Part shown: piece after piece, positions 1-11,030 of the stretch
Numbering within the stretch: the stretch's first letter is position 1
Layout of the letters: every line of letters starts with the position of its first letter
NCBI GenBank assembly: GCA_006384855.1
Contig: VCJN01003259.1
Location: 415,670-479,669, forward strand
Direction of reading: 5' to 3'
Length of the DNA stretch: 64,000 nt
Source of the DNA: Tetraselmis striata
Taxonomy: Eukaryota > Chlorophyta > Chlorodendrophyceae > Chlorodendrales > Chlorodendraceae
Program-made: the position numbers and the translations under genes
Notes under the pieces: generated by a model
The model's input: only the letters and a program-made list of their open reading frames with translations
Databases searched by the model: none
What the model was told of the DNA's origin: nothing

Positions 1-183
1 GTAGCTCTAGTGAGGGTGGGTGGTTAGCGCCTGGTCAAGCACCTGCCGCCCAGGACCGTGAGGTAGGTGTGAGGTAGGTGTGAGGTAGGTGCGAGTGTGG
101 TTGCCGGATGGCTTCCTGCTGTCGATAGAGCCCCAAGCAGGGACGGGCGCCCGCGGCTGACTGGTGGCGCTTCCCGCCCGCAG

Positions 184-3100
184 GGGGAGCAGCAGAAGGA
201 GACGGCGAGCATCAACCTCGGCCTGCTGGCGCTGCGGAACTGCATCGAGGCGCTGTGCGAGCCGGGCCGCTCCCACGTGCCGTACCGCGCCAACAAGTTG
301 ACCCGTGTGCTGCAGGTCCCCCCCCCCCCCCCCCCCCCCGCTTACCTCTCCCCCTCTCTTCCTTAACGGCAACCACGCTGAAACAAAACCCACCCCAGGT
401 CTGCCTGACCCGGTCCTCGCTGCCGGAGGCATGCGCGCGATCCGATTGCCGCTGACTGCAATGCTCGCGGCTGTGTGCCCACAGGACAGCCTGGGCGGCA
501 ACGCAAGGACGGTGATGGTCGCGTGTGTCAGCCCGGCGCTCTCCTGCATGGTCCCCCCCCCCCCCCCCCCTTTCTCTCTTTCTTCTTGCCCTCGAGTGCC
601 TCGGGGATATTTGTCGTATAAGTACAACATTCGTATGACAAATCATACAATGTTCAGCGTCTCGAAAGGGGTCATGGTCGCACTCCTATACCAAAAGCCA
701 ACCCTCAGCGGGGTTTAGAAGGTCCTTCAAACCCTATTTGCCCTGAACTAAGTGTATTAATGCATTACGCCTCGGTGCCCTTTTACTCTGCGGCATGCAT
801 CCCGTGTTGACATTTCTCACACAACAAATATCCCGGAGGCACTAGGGGTGTCCCGCGCAATAACGAACCATCAAACGTACATCTGTACAAGCGTGCGGGT
901 GGTTTGGGGGCTTCTGGCTTTTAGGGTATAAACTAAGACACAGTCGCTTGCCTTTGAATTTGAAATTCACAGACAAGCTCTCCTACAACTGAATCCTGGG
1001 CTTGCCGCAGGCGGGCTGTCGTCTCCCGACCCGGCTTCCTGAACCCTAAAACCTAAAACCATGCACAGCGTCGGCTGGGCTCGTTGAGCGCCAATAGCTG
1101 ATCTAAATGCATTGATGTGGTCTTATCTTTAGAAATGTCTAAACATAACTTCTGTGCAGATAATGCCAGATATGAAAACGGGGTCGCGATGTCAGAGTTG
1201 CTGATCTGTTCACTTAAACCTTCTTTCCGTCATGGGAAACCCCACAGGAGGAGACGCTGAGCACGCTCAAGTACGCGTCCATCTCGCGGGGCATCAAGAA
1301 CCGTGTGGTGGCCAACCGCGCGGAGGACAAGGTGAAGGCCATGGCGGCGGAGATCGCGCGCCTGCGTGCGCAGCTGGCGGCGGCGGAGGTGGCGGAGGCG
1401 CCCGCCGGCGCAGGCCTGCTGGAGCGCAACCTGGAGGACGGCGCCGCGCAGCGCCTTGCCGCTCTGGAAGGGGAGCGCGAAGGGTGAGCGCCTGCCCGCC
1501 CGCCCGCCCTCCTCAGGTTTGGTTCGGCTGCAAACTAGTTGTGATACTTCGGAACCTCAGTATGTAACTCGCCAAGGACACACGCATCCTCATCGATGAA
1601 AATACCCTCGCAACAAGCAAACTTCGGATTCAGAACAGGTAGACGTGGATGTCGAAGAGATATGCCAACAGAGGCATGCGGAGGTTTAGCTGTCAGTCTC
1701 CCCATAAATTCGAAATTTATTGGGAATTGTTTACAATTATGTTCATGACTGTCTTCCAGCTACGCAGGCCAGCTGTCTTATTGCCCGGGTGCATGAACCC
1801 GCGTAGGGTTGGCCGTAGCCCGTAGCATACGGCCCTCTCAAGGTCAGGTCTCCCCATAGAAGACACAGCCGCAGCGGTCCGCTCGCTTGTGTGGGTATGA
1901 CGGCGACACACCAACGCCGCCATCCGCACAAGCGACCGCAAGTGCCGCAGGTTGTGGATTGCTTGATGAGGGAGTGGTGACGGTTCTATCAACAGAGTGG
2001 TAAAATGGGGCGTTTGATTGTCGGGCGGCTTCTCAAATGCTCCGAGACGGCAACCCCCACACCGCCAGCAATAATGGAAGGGCAGTGGCAGGCCTGTGTA
2101 CGGAAAGCCTAGTCGCAGGGGGACAGGGTACGGGTAGGGTTGGGAGGGTACTTCACAAAAGAAAAAGGAGACGGGTACCCGTACTACGCCCAGTAGATTA
2201 GGGACCTGGCCTTCAGAGGAGTACGGTTTACGGCGCCGACCCTATGCAAATTCATGCAGCCGGGCTGTAGCTGAATTCATGACAGCTGGCCATTATAGCT
2301 TTGAAAACAGAACTAGCAGGAATAAAGTTGAAACAAATTTCAAATTTATACTAGAGATACTAGTAGAGAGAGAAACCTTACGTGGAGGCATGGAGCTGTA
2401 GGTGGTTTGAGGGCATCACGGCATCCCAGTTGGGTAAACAACTCACCCCTTCTGGAAGGTGAGACATTATTGGTCTCACGGGTGAGTGACGACATGTCGG
2501 CGCTTGTAACAGTAGGGATAGTAGTCTGATTATAATAATAGAGATGTACGCAGTACACTAGACACCCGTACACGCAGAGCAGCTGCCTAGATAGGTAACA
2601 AAGCTATGGGTATAAGCATTCTGATACGCGAGCACCGGCATGCGTAGGTGTGTTACGCGTAGGACACGCAGTACTCAGGAATTCAAGCTGGGTACATACC
2701 ACTACGAGTTGTTATGGCTCAGTGTTGTCTCGTGCCTGAACTATTGCTGTGAGGGCGGAAGGGGGTGATTGCCGCTCCCACCAGCTGCGCAAACTTACGG
2801 ATTGTGTGTCGGCGGCTGCGTTGCTGCTCGCAGGTGGCTGAGCAGGGCGGAGCTGGCGGAGCGGCGCTGCGCGGAGCTCGCCGTGTTGCTGGAGGGGCTG
2901 CAGCAGCGCGACACCTCGAGCAGCAGCGAGGGGGGGGCGGACGGCGAGGAGGAGATTGACCTGGCCGAGCTTCCCCAGCACCTTGTCGAGGAGGGTGACC
3001 CCATGCCGCACGCCTCTGCGGAGCTGCCCGAGTCGATTGAGGATGGAGAGGCGGTGGCGCCGAGGAGACAGCTCCGGCGGGCGCCGAGCTGGCGGAAGCC

Positions 3101-3370
3101 ACGAAGGCTCTGGCGGCTGAGCGCGAGCGGCGCGCCGCCATTGAGGGCGAGGCCCGGGCCCTGGCGGAGCAGCTGGCCGCTATGAAGGCGGCGCTGGAGG
3201 AGCGCGAGAAGCAATCCGCCGCGGCCCCGCTGGAGGGCGGCGTCGCTGGGGGGCAGCCTGCCTGCGCCCGCCCGCGGGCCGATGCGCCCCCCAAGCGCGC
3301 CTGCACCCTGACCATCGTCGACGGGAAGTACCGCGTCCGCAAGTACCACCTCGCCCCGTCCGACGAGTGA
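184..3370 (+). CDS. kinesin, 3' part (motor C-terminal half, coiled coil, tail)
   Basis: ATP-driven microtubule motor; the gene begins upstream of the window. Exons read as 184-315, 485-550, 1248-1483 and 2834-3370, all GT-AG. The first three join smoothly into the end of the motor domain: the INLGLLAL segment, [20 protein letters not shown], then VACVSPA and [10 protein letters not shown] followed by IKN. This ending is closest to what I know of kinesin-4 (EETL.TL.YA..ARxIKN), but the subfamily is an inference. A short coiled coil follows (around [17 protein letters not shown]), then a Glu-rich linker and a second coiled coil ([18 protein letters not shown]). Exon 4 changes frame near 3050. 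Either one base is missing or there is a small intron; gt at 2995 to ag at 3050 would close the frame. The stop is TGA at 3368-3370. Introns 1 and 2 begin GT followed at once by 18-22 C. Intron 3 (1484-2833) holds two dispersed repeats. Confidence 0.85.
1753..1845 (-). repeat. dispersed repeat family A, copy 1
   Basis: On the minus strand this roughly 95 bp stretch matches 26050-26150 at about 80% by eye, sharing GCCAACCCTA, GCGGGTTC, GACAGCT and TGGAAGAC in the same order. It lies in kinesin intron 3. Family unknown; possibly part of a transposable element. Confidence 0.6.
2226..2300 (+). repeat. dispersed repeat family A, copy 2 (diverged)
   Basis: Shares GACCCTATGC, TTCATGCAGCCGGGC and GACAGCTGGCC, in order, with copies at 1753-1845 and 26050-26150. 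It is followed at 2370-2455 by a second short repeat (GAGCTGTAGGT, GTTGGGT) that recurs near 20290-20420. Confidence 0.45.
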
Positions 3371-5380
3371 ACCAGCCAACCATCCACCACACGCCAGCAT
3401 GCTCCCACCGGCACCCAACAACAGGCGGCAAGGCAGCTCGGAGGATGACTTCTCAATGGAGTTGGGAGATGCCCAGTCAAGCACCCAGATCCAACTTATT
3501 AAGCTACCTCGCAGTGAGACTCACGGCAATGTGATCTCGAACCTTGCTATAATGTATTAGGAAATGGTAGACAGTTTGGCGTTAGACTCAACACCAATGT
3601 GGGTGAGTAGCTTAGTGTACCAATGCGCAGCGTACCAGATGAGTGCGATGAGGACCAGGAGGGGGGTGGAGGAGTGGCAGCACTGAAGAGCGCCCAAATG
3701 CCGCTATTGTTTGCGTTCGATGCCCTTCCTGAGGCCATGTGCTGTGACATCCGCCACCGTGCTGGACAACACCAGAGGCCTGGCGGCGCTGCAAGAATGC
3801 GCTGTTGTGCCACGCACCATCCGTGTCAATGTAACAAACATGTATTATTGCTCGGGTGGCCCTCCGGGTGTTGTGTTTGCCACATATGTGCAAATTATGT
3901 CGTTGAGCTTGACAGTCTCGGCAAGCGCGGGGGCGTATGGCATCAAGAGCCTAAAGCGCAGTGACCATCGCGATAGTGCGTCGCGGTGGCAAGATAGTGC
4001 CATCCGTGCGATGTGTTGGGATAAATGATTCTGGCAGCTGTGGATCCTGCAAATGCAGACCGGCGACTACCGGCTTGCTGCCTTGCTCTCGCCGCGGTAA
4101 CAAGGCAGTAGGGCGATTATGCCGTATGCTACGCTGGACTGCAGCATACATAGTTTGCCGCGGGGGCTTCCGTTAATAGTTTGCCTGTGTATTCATATTT
4201 AACCAGTTCACATTATGATGGAGGTTCGGCAAGTAGAAACAGACGACGTGTTGATAGTTTGGATTATTTTGAAAGAAACTGACATCAAAATACATCTAAT
4301 TGGCTTATTGCGAATCGAAAGCAATGAGTATATTGTTTTAGTTGGTATTGTCCATGGAATGTGGATTACTTCACGTACATTATTTACGTTAGTTCATCCT
4401 TAAGATCGATACCCGTGTAGACGATTGAATAACGAATTGCCGACTACCGATTTATATCATACTGGTACGCGGTACTATTCATCACTTTTACGCGTTTTTC
4501 CTACGTGTTGTACCGCCGGTGATACGGAATGCGCTCGAAGAGTGGCAAAACACTACGGCTCGTCGCAGGCACCGCCGGGGGAAAAAAAGGATTACCACCT
4601 ACACGCTAGTTTTACTATATTCATCTAGCTTTACCCTAATTTAATGATTGAATCCGTTGCTTGCTCGTCCATGAAAGTGCCACGCACCATTTCACTACTG
4701 CCGAACTATCTACCACAGCAAGAATTCACCGACCACAAACTTGAAGTGTCACCAGGAAGACCAGAAGAGGATATAAATTGCAGCAACGTGTGAGATGCCG
4801 CCCTAGGTGACTTACACCATATTTCCGCGGGGACTAGGGCATGGTGGGGGGGGGGGGGGGGGGGGGGGGCACAAAACCTTACGCCTGCTTGTAAAAACGT
4901 GTCCGTCTTGAAAGGAAGTAGTCCGACGCTTGTGCAGAAGGCAGTGATGACATGATGGGGGTTGGAGCTCCTGCTGCGCTGCTGCGCTTAACCGTGAGGT
5001 ACAACAGCAACACCTCTAAAGGGCAAGGGGGGCTAGGGCTGAAAAGACCTTTGTGAGCGCTGCTGCCAATCTCACTGATGGCCAGTCCTTTACCTGCAGC
5101 TATTTAGCATTAACTAAGGGTGGGTAGCTCACAGCATTGAGACCACCTAACAAGGTAAGGCCCTAGTGGCAAACTGGCAATCTGCGGTTGCAATTTGACA
5201 CCCGACTCCTCTGCCACCATCTCAGCCAACGGCATAGGTGGGTTCTATGGAACTCCCCCTCCACCCCATCGTACTAGCCGTTGGTGAGCATGTTGGTCCA
5301 CTAACACGCCTCTCTCATCAGCCTCACGTCACCACACAAATGAGGCTTTGTGCATGTTGGGGTGACCTTAAGCACATGGT
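3371..5380. other. intergenic spacer, no gene recognised
   Basis: Small ORFs occur in all frames but none has coding character or a recognisable motif. From about 4180 to 4660 the DNA becomes clearly AT-rich and carries a 62-codon ORF (4215-4403, +) of no known family. A 24-nt poly-G tract lies at 4846-4869. Confidence 0.5.
4846..4869 (+). repeat. poly-G tract (24 nt)
   Basis: Uninterrupted run of 24 G in the spacer, one of more than 20 comparable G/C homopolymers in the window. Confidence 0.9.
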
Positions 5381-5767
5381 TTAAATTGTCGAATGCTTGG
5401 TCCAGCTCGGGCTGGATCGTCCGTCCGATGGCTTTTTTACGTTCTCGATAAAATAGCCAAACCGTGCCGGAGCGTTAGCCCAATCAACGTACCCACGCCA
5501 TTTGGCCATCAAGTAGTGAATGTCATTTAGGGCAGCTCGCAGTGGCACGACCGTGCCCGTGCGTTCGCCCTGCACTCCCAATTGCATGCCTAGCGGCGAC
5601 AGATCTGACACGTACGGTGGCTCCATTGTCACCACGTCCAGATGCCCTATGTGGTTTAACACCACCTCAGCTGTAAGATGTGTGACATCATGCCATGTTG
5701 CCTCACCGTGGTCAAACGCGTGCAGCGCAATGTGCTCCGGCATGCGGCCGGACCACAGCTCATGCAC
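5381..5767 (-). pseudogene. C5 cytosine DNA methyltransferase fragment, catalytic Cys replaced
   Basis: A 128-codon minus-strand ORF with methyltransferase landmarks in the right order and spacing. LDVVTMEPPYVSDLSPLG (about residues 43-60) looks like motif IV. GERTG (67-71) looks like motif V. FIENVKK (106-112) looks like motif VI (ENV). In active C5 methyltransferases motif IV is PC/PPC, with Cys attacking cytosine C6; here residue 52 is Tyr, so it should be inactive. It is much shorter than a full enzyme (300 or more residues): the SAM-binding N-terminus and the target-recognition and C-terminal motifs are missing. The surroundings are repeats, not genes. C5 methyltransferases are known as cargo of some algal and dinoflagellate retrotransposons, so a dead transposon remnant is the likeliest reading. 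A bacterial or viral transfer remnant is the alternative. Confidence 0.5.
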
Positions 5768-5795
5768 CTACTGCGACTGCTTGCGAGTAGCTTGA

Positions 5796-7253
5796 CGATT
5801 CGTAATAATGCGCCCGCACCGATGACTCTTTTATTTAAGCGGCAGCGCGCGCGGCTAGTGACCTCCACTCAAGCGGAAGGTGCCCCCACCCCACCCCCCC
5901 TGAGCTAGCCCTAATATGGTACGTTCGCCCTATCTAGTCGATGCACAACACAGTCCCCGACGTCCACGTGTTAGGGCTCGCCCAACTTGCCCCGACTTAT
6001 CTTTGGTCGGTCGAGACTCAAAGACAAACAAAGGTGGGTGTGCAGTGGCGGTGCAGAGGCGAGAGGCCTCAGTGTTTTTCATGATACAAGAATTGTTATC
6101 ACAACGCTTACCATATGGCAGCATTATACATTACATATACCCGCAGTCAAAGGTACACATGCACTCGTAATCACAGGTACTAGCTCGTAGTACAAGTATA
6201 TTGTACTCGTATAATTGTCACACTACATTCGTATAATTGTCATTTAGGGCTTGTGCAATACCCTTTGTGACCTAATTTCGGCGCCCCACACACCTGGTAC
6301 GTGCACCTCACACTAAACATGGCAGCATGTGATGAGCACGGCGTGGATTTGCGCTTTGGATGTACACATATGAAGGGATGGCGCAACTTGTGATTTTCCA
6401 GTGCAGGTTTTATAGCATTGATTTGTCATTTTTCGACGGGGGCAGAACGACGCATGTCTTGTCTCACGGTTGGGCCTAGATTGCGCCTCCTTTTCTTCTC
6501 GAGTCGACCTCGCCCTTAGTCACTTGCATGCAAACGCCCACGCCGTAAATTTTGCATTACATGCGCATGTCGATCAAAACAGCAAAACCCAAACTTATCT
6601 GGAGGGGTGTAGTACTCATAGGTGCTCATCACATATACTAACTCGTAGTATACATCGTACTCGTACAATTGTAGTCGCAAACTTGGCTGACCTACTAAAT
6701 GGGTTATACATGTATTCAACCAACATAACCTGCTCCGAATGAGCCAGTAGCAGACTTTTGTAGCAGACATGTTGTAGCAGACATGCTGTAGCAGACATCC
6801 TCGCTAATATATAATAATGAATATATGACGGCGATCGTATCACCGCTACTTTATTGATAGTCGGTACCAGATCGCGAACCTGCCTGGTAGGGTAGAAGGG
6901 TGGGACGAAAACACGGCCAAGCACCGCCGTTTCAAGTTTTTCCACCTTGAAGCATGTAGTCGCTACGCGGAACGAATTATGTTACAAATATATGACTACC
7001 ATTGTTGTTAATACTTATGGTCCAAGCACATTATTTCTATTATTATTATACATTGCTGCGACTGGTGGTTCCGTCATCCCGTAGTACTTTACCTCCACCC
7101 GACTCTGCCCCGTGGTGTAATACACGATGACGTCATTCCACAGGAGAGATAAAGAGATACAAGTAGTCGCTATGCTACCCTCTAATCCGCCTCATCCTGT
7201 TGTCGGCGCCTGGTGCTTGTGGTGCACTTTCTTGTCGGCATCAAAATCCGTTA
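5796..7253 (+). repeat. large dispersed repeat, copy 1 (with extra 0.7 kb)
   Basis: 5796-5988 and 6684-7253 match the two halves of 13317-14057 nearly base for base. The shared stretches include CGATTCGTAATAATGCGCCC, CAGTCCCCGACGTCCACGTG, TATACATGTATTCAACCAAC and GTGCACTTTCTTGTCGGCAT. The roughly 695 bp between the halves (5989-6683) is absent from copy 2. The extra part is AT-rich, with tracts such as GTACTCGTATAATTGT. No convincing ORF. Confidence 0.85.
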
Positions 7254-7736
7254 AGGCATAATCATGAAGACCGAGGTGGCTAATCCTCCTTGCCTACCTC
7301 CCTTTGAAAAGTTTAGAGCTGTGTTCTTGGGGTTTCTTTTCCCCTCCCTGCACCTTAGGGTATGTGCAGGTGTCGACACTGGCAGCCCGCGATCTCTGCG
7401 CCACGCCAGTAATCGACCGAGGGCAATCCTGCTGGTGCTTCATCAACATTGAGACGCAGATGTACGGCACTTTACGTGCCGTCCGCAGCGAAAGCATCGA
7501 TCACCTTAGTACCCATCAAATCTTGTAAAACCATCATCGTCCGCTAGACTGGACCACTCTCTTGGTTTTGTGCTGGCCTCATGCCCGCACAACCCGCCCT
7601 CCCTCGTCCCTCTTGTGGCTATGCCCCAAGTACCCCGCCCTTATTTCCGCCGTGTATAACCAACTGCGCACTTTCGGGTTGATCTCCCTTGCCTAGGAAA
7701 AAGGGCGATTATTGAGTCAAAATGGGCACATTTCTG

Positions 7737-7801
7737 GACTCAAAATTGCACCCCCCTTAACTCAATATTGTACCCCTTTTGGGGGGTGCAAATTTGAGTC
7801 C
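7737..7801. repeat. palindrome with GGACTC...GAGTCC arms
   Basis: Arms GGACTCAAAATTGCACCCCC and GGGGGTGCAAATTTGAGTCC flank a 24-nt loop. A related palindrome lies at 12152-12206. The two may be the ends of one larger element. Confidence 0.6.
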
Positions 7802-8603
7802 AGCCTAACACTGTACGAATGTACTGTGAAACTGGCTTCCTTTTCTTACCAACCCTGTACGAGGTACTGTTCAGTGAAATGAACCTTCACTATGTACTAC
7901 ACGCCTGTCCACCGCCCTTTGACGAGATGCGTCGCTACCCTTCCACGCCAACCGTTTTTTCTGGCCTCGAATGCTACGCCGCCACTGTGCTTCCCACTCA
8001 TCTACCCCTCGCAAGCTCCCTCACGCTTGTATTCTTTGAGGCATCTTAACGCTTCTCGGTGCACAAAAGCATGGCAGACCGTCCTCGCAGAGCAAAACGC
8101 ATATCTGCCCGCTTGCACAGTTCTGTGCGTGGCTGGGACATCTGCGGCTGCACTTGGCTTTGACCCAACGAGCAGGGCTCTCGACACACTGCTAGTGACC
8201 CCCATGGCGCAACATTCTCCGCAGATGCACTTGCGTTCCGGCAGGAGGGCGTCTCAGGCGCCAATACCCACGACTCAGCCCATGAGGCCCATGCAGCCGG
8301 GCGGTGGGCAACATGGAAGCGGACCGCTATGGCACGGGGCCGGAGATTCGCAGCCTTCTTCGCCTCACGGCGAGCCTCAGCCTGACCCCCCAAGCCTCAA
8401 GGTGTGCCACCTTTGGTCCCTCTCCCAGGAGCGACTCCAACGGTACGCGGACTCGCATCTTCGCTTGCATCTCTTATCAGGGCGCCGTGGGCTGCGTTAA
8501 GCGCACCTCGCCGTCGCGCATCTCGACATGAGTGGTGACACCCGCCCCGTTTCCCACCCGCTTCGTGTTTTCGTCCTTGTCTGCCAACGACCTCTAACAC
8601 ATC

Positions 8604-9209
8604 ATGCACGATCCGCGATACCCGATGACCTCAGACTGCAAGAGAGGGGCAGGGGCGAGAGGCAGCACGGTGAACATGCGGGCCTTCTTGGCCTCTGAGG
8701 ACCACCGGCTTGTGTACAACGAGTTGCGGGGGATTTGCAACGAGTATGTCCAAGAAGCTCACCGGCAGATGCGAATCTCGTCCCCTGGTAAAATGGCCTG
8801 GCAAAAGCCCTCGTCATGGCAGACCCGGACGACGGCTCGGGTCCTGCCAATGTCGACAGCGTGGCAGGGGAGGGGGGGGCTGCTCCTCATCATCTTTCTC
8901 AATTGCTGCGCGCCACTCACTGCCGTCAAGAGGGGGCGAGATGTGACAATTGTCGACGCCTTGAAGTTGGTCGTCGGACGAGATTCGGCGACTCTAAGGG
9001 CGCATCTCTCGGAGCACCTCGGCAACCAACGTGGGTTCGTGTATGCGAGACAGCGAGAACCATGGCGGCGGCGAGAGATGCGGCACTGGAACCCGGAGGC
9101 CCACATTGGGGACGACGGGTACGTCCTCCTGGACGTCAAAGCAACGGTGGCTGAAGCCACCGCTGGCACGACTGACGAGCAAGAGATGCGGAGGGTGGAG
9201 AGAATTTAA
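8604..9209 (+). CDS. hypothetical protein in repeat-rich region
   Basis: A 201-codon ORF of unknown function. The N-terminal part (FLASEDHRLVYNELRGICNEY) has ordinary amphipathic composition and could be real coding sequence. The middle has a hydrophobic stretch (GLLLIIFLNCC) and the end is acidic. About 75 bp within it (8967-9042) recur at 9560-9635, outside the ORF, so the region has been partly duplicated. No splice model, no domain and no start context could be established. It is most likely a decayed transposable-element gene. Confidence 0.2.
   Translation: MHDPRYPMTSDCKRGAGARGSTVNMRAFLASEDHRLVYNELRGICNEYVQEAHRQMRISSPGKMAWQKPSSWQTRTTARVLPMSTAWQGRGGLLLIIFLNCCAPLTAVKRGRDVTIVDALKLVVGRDSATLRAHLSEHLGNQRGFVYARQREPWRRREMRHWNPEAHIGDDGYVLLDVKATVAEATAGTTDEQEMRRVERI
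8967..9042 (+). repeat. direct repeat, unit 1 of 2
   Basis: About 76 bp starting GTCGTCGGACGAGATTCGGC, repeated with a few changes at 9560-9635, 593 bp downstream. Confidence 0.8.
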
Positions 9210-9559
9210 AGGTAGAGGGTGGGGTTACCCGCCGCATCTCCGCAGTGGGGGCATATGAGCGCTCGCATCTCTCGCGTACAAACCCGTGAACTATCGCTCC
9301 TAGCTCTTGTAACGCTGCCCTGTGCAAGGATCCCTTTGTCGTTGTCACGTCGCCTTGGTTCACTCACCTGAATTTGCTCCTACCGCTGCTGCCGGCCTAC
9401 AAGGCGGAAATCTGTTGCGTGCAGATTCCGAGCACCTACTTGACGCAAGGGCCCCGCCCGCAAATGAACTACCTCCACAGTTTGTTGAAAGCGGGTCGTG
9501 CACTTCTCATCGCGTCAAAGCACCCAAGAAACCCCGACACCAACGGACGCGCCTTGTGG

Positions 9560-9635
9560 TTGGTCGTCGGAAGAGATTCGGCGACTTTAAGGGCGCATCT
9601 CTCGGAGCACCTCGGCAAGCAACGTGGGTTCGTGT
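9560..9635 (+). repeat. direct repeat, unit 2 of 2
   Basis: Second copy of the 8967-9042 unit, differing at about five positions. Confidence 0.8.
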
Positions 9636-9801
9636 CTGGTCCGTGACAAAGGATTCATGCAGCTTAAAATTCGCTGCCATAGCTCCCTGGACAATACCTC
9701 ATTAATCATAATCAACTATCACAACAAATCATTCTCAACCGCAGATAAGAGTTTAATCGACTCCTGTCCGTCGATTTCACAAACCGCACTTCCTTTGCTA
9801 G

Positions 9802-9876
9802 CGCGGCCGGGGCAGCGGGGCGCCAACCCGCCGCGGCCGGGGCAGCGGGGCGCCAACGCGCCGCGGCCGGGGCAGC
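9802..9876 (+). repeat. 30-bp GC-rich minisatellite (2.5 units)
   Basis: Unit GCGGCCGGGGCAGCGGGGCG followed by CCAACCCGCC, two full and one partial copy, abutting the satellite that starts at about 9871. Confidence 0.85.
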
Positions 9877-10695
9877 ATCTTGCGGTGCAGCGCTGCAGCA
9901 ATCTGCGGCGTGCCGCCAGCAAATATAACGTATTATCCCTACTGCCCTGCAATCTGTATGGTATCGACAAGCAGGTGCGTGTTCATATCCCTTCTATGCC
10001 ATGCAGCCCCGCATACTAATAAATGGTTTGCAGCCATCCAGGCAATTTAAACATGCCTTAAGGCAGCATCTGCGGTGCAGCGCTTCAGCAATCTGCGGCG
10101 TGCCGCCAGCAAATATCAGGCATTAGCCCTACTGCCTTGCAGTCCGTATAGTATCGTCAAGCCGGTGCGTGTTCACATCCCTTTCATGCCATGCAGCCCC
10201 GCATACGAAATGGTTTGCAGCCATGTAGGCAAATGGCTGCAGCAATCTGCGGCGTGCCGCCAGCAAATATGAGGTATTATTAGCCCTACTGCCTTGCAGT
10301 CCGTATAGTATCGTCAAGCCGGTGCGTGTTCACATTCCTTCTATGCCATGCAGCCCCGCATACTAAATGGTTTGCAGCCATCTAGACAATTAAAGCATGC
10401 CTTAAGGCAGCATCTGCGCTGCAGCGCTGCAGCAATCAGCGGCGTGCCGCCAGCAAATATCAGGCATTAGTCCTACTGCCTTGCAATCTGTATAGTATCG
10501 TCAAGCAGGTGCGTGTTCACATCCCTTCTATGCCATGCCGCCCCGCATACGAAATGGTTTGCAGCCATCTAGGCAATAGAAGCATGCCTAAAGGCAGCAT
10601 CTGCGGTGCAGCGCTGCAGCAATCTGCGGCGTGCCGCGAGGAAATATCAGGCATTAGTGGTACTGCCTTGCAATCTGTATAGTATTGTAAAGCAT
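9871..10695 (+). repeat. satellite array, about 185-bp unit, 5 copies
   Basis: Units start near 9871, 10062, 10225 (5' truncated), 10406 and 10592. Each contains GCTGCAGCAATCTGCGGCGT, then GCCAGCAAATAT, CAGGTGCGTGTTCA, ATGCCATGCAGCCCCGCATA and GGTTTGCAGCCAT. No ORF persists across units. Confidence 0.9.
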
Positions 10696-11030
10696 ATGGG
10701 CAATTAAATCCCCTTTTTGTCATAAAAATTCTCATACTGGAAGGTTGCCGAGCCGGCTCTTTACCCCCCACCGTCTTGGTCGACGACCGCTACTACCAGG
10801 TCGTAGCGGCGCCGCGTCAGGCTGGCGGGTCCTCTAAGCCCGCATCTCAACCACCGCCACCGGGGTCCGGCGGAGATGGCTCCCAAAACGGCGCTGCAGC
10901 AGGTCTCTTGATAGAGCTTCGAGCAGCTCCGCCCCTCCCCCGAGCAAGCTTGGTCCCTCGGAGACTGCCAAGCCGCCGAGTGAGCCTCAGCCTTCGAGTG
11001 CGACGAAGCGCCCGCACGGTGCGTTGAGCA

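Noticed and set aside
1040-1060. Telomere-like CCCTAAAACCTAAAACC
   Set aside because: Only about two imperfect units inside a kinesin intron; too short to be an interstitial telomere.
9871-10695. CRISPR-like array
   Set aside because: Units are long, directly adjacent and diverged, with no short repeat/unique spacer pattern; the genome is eukaryotic.
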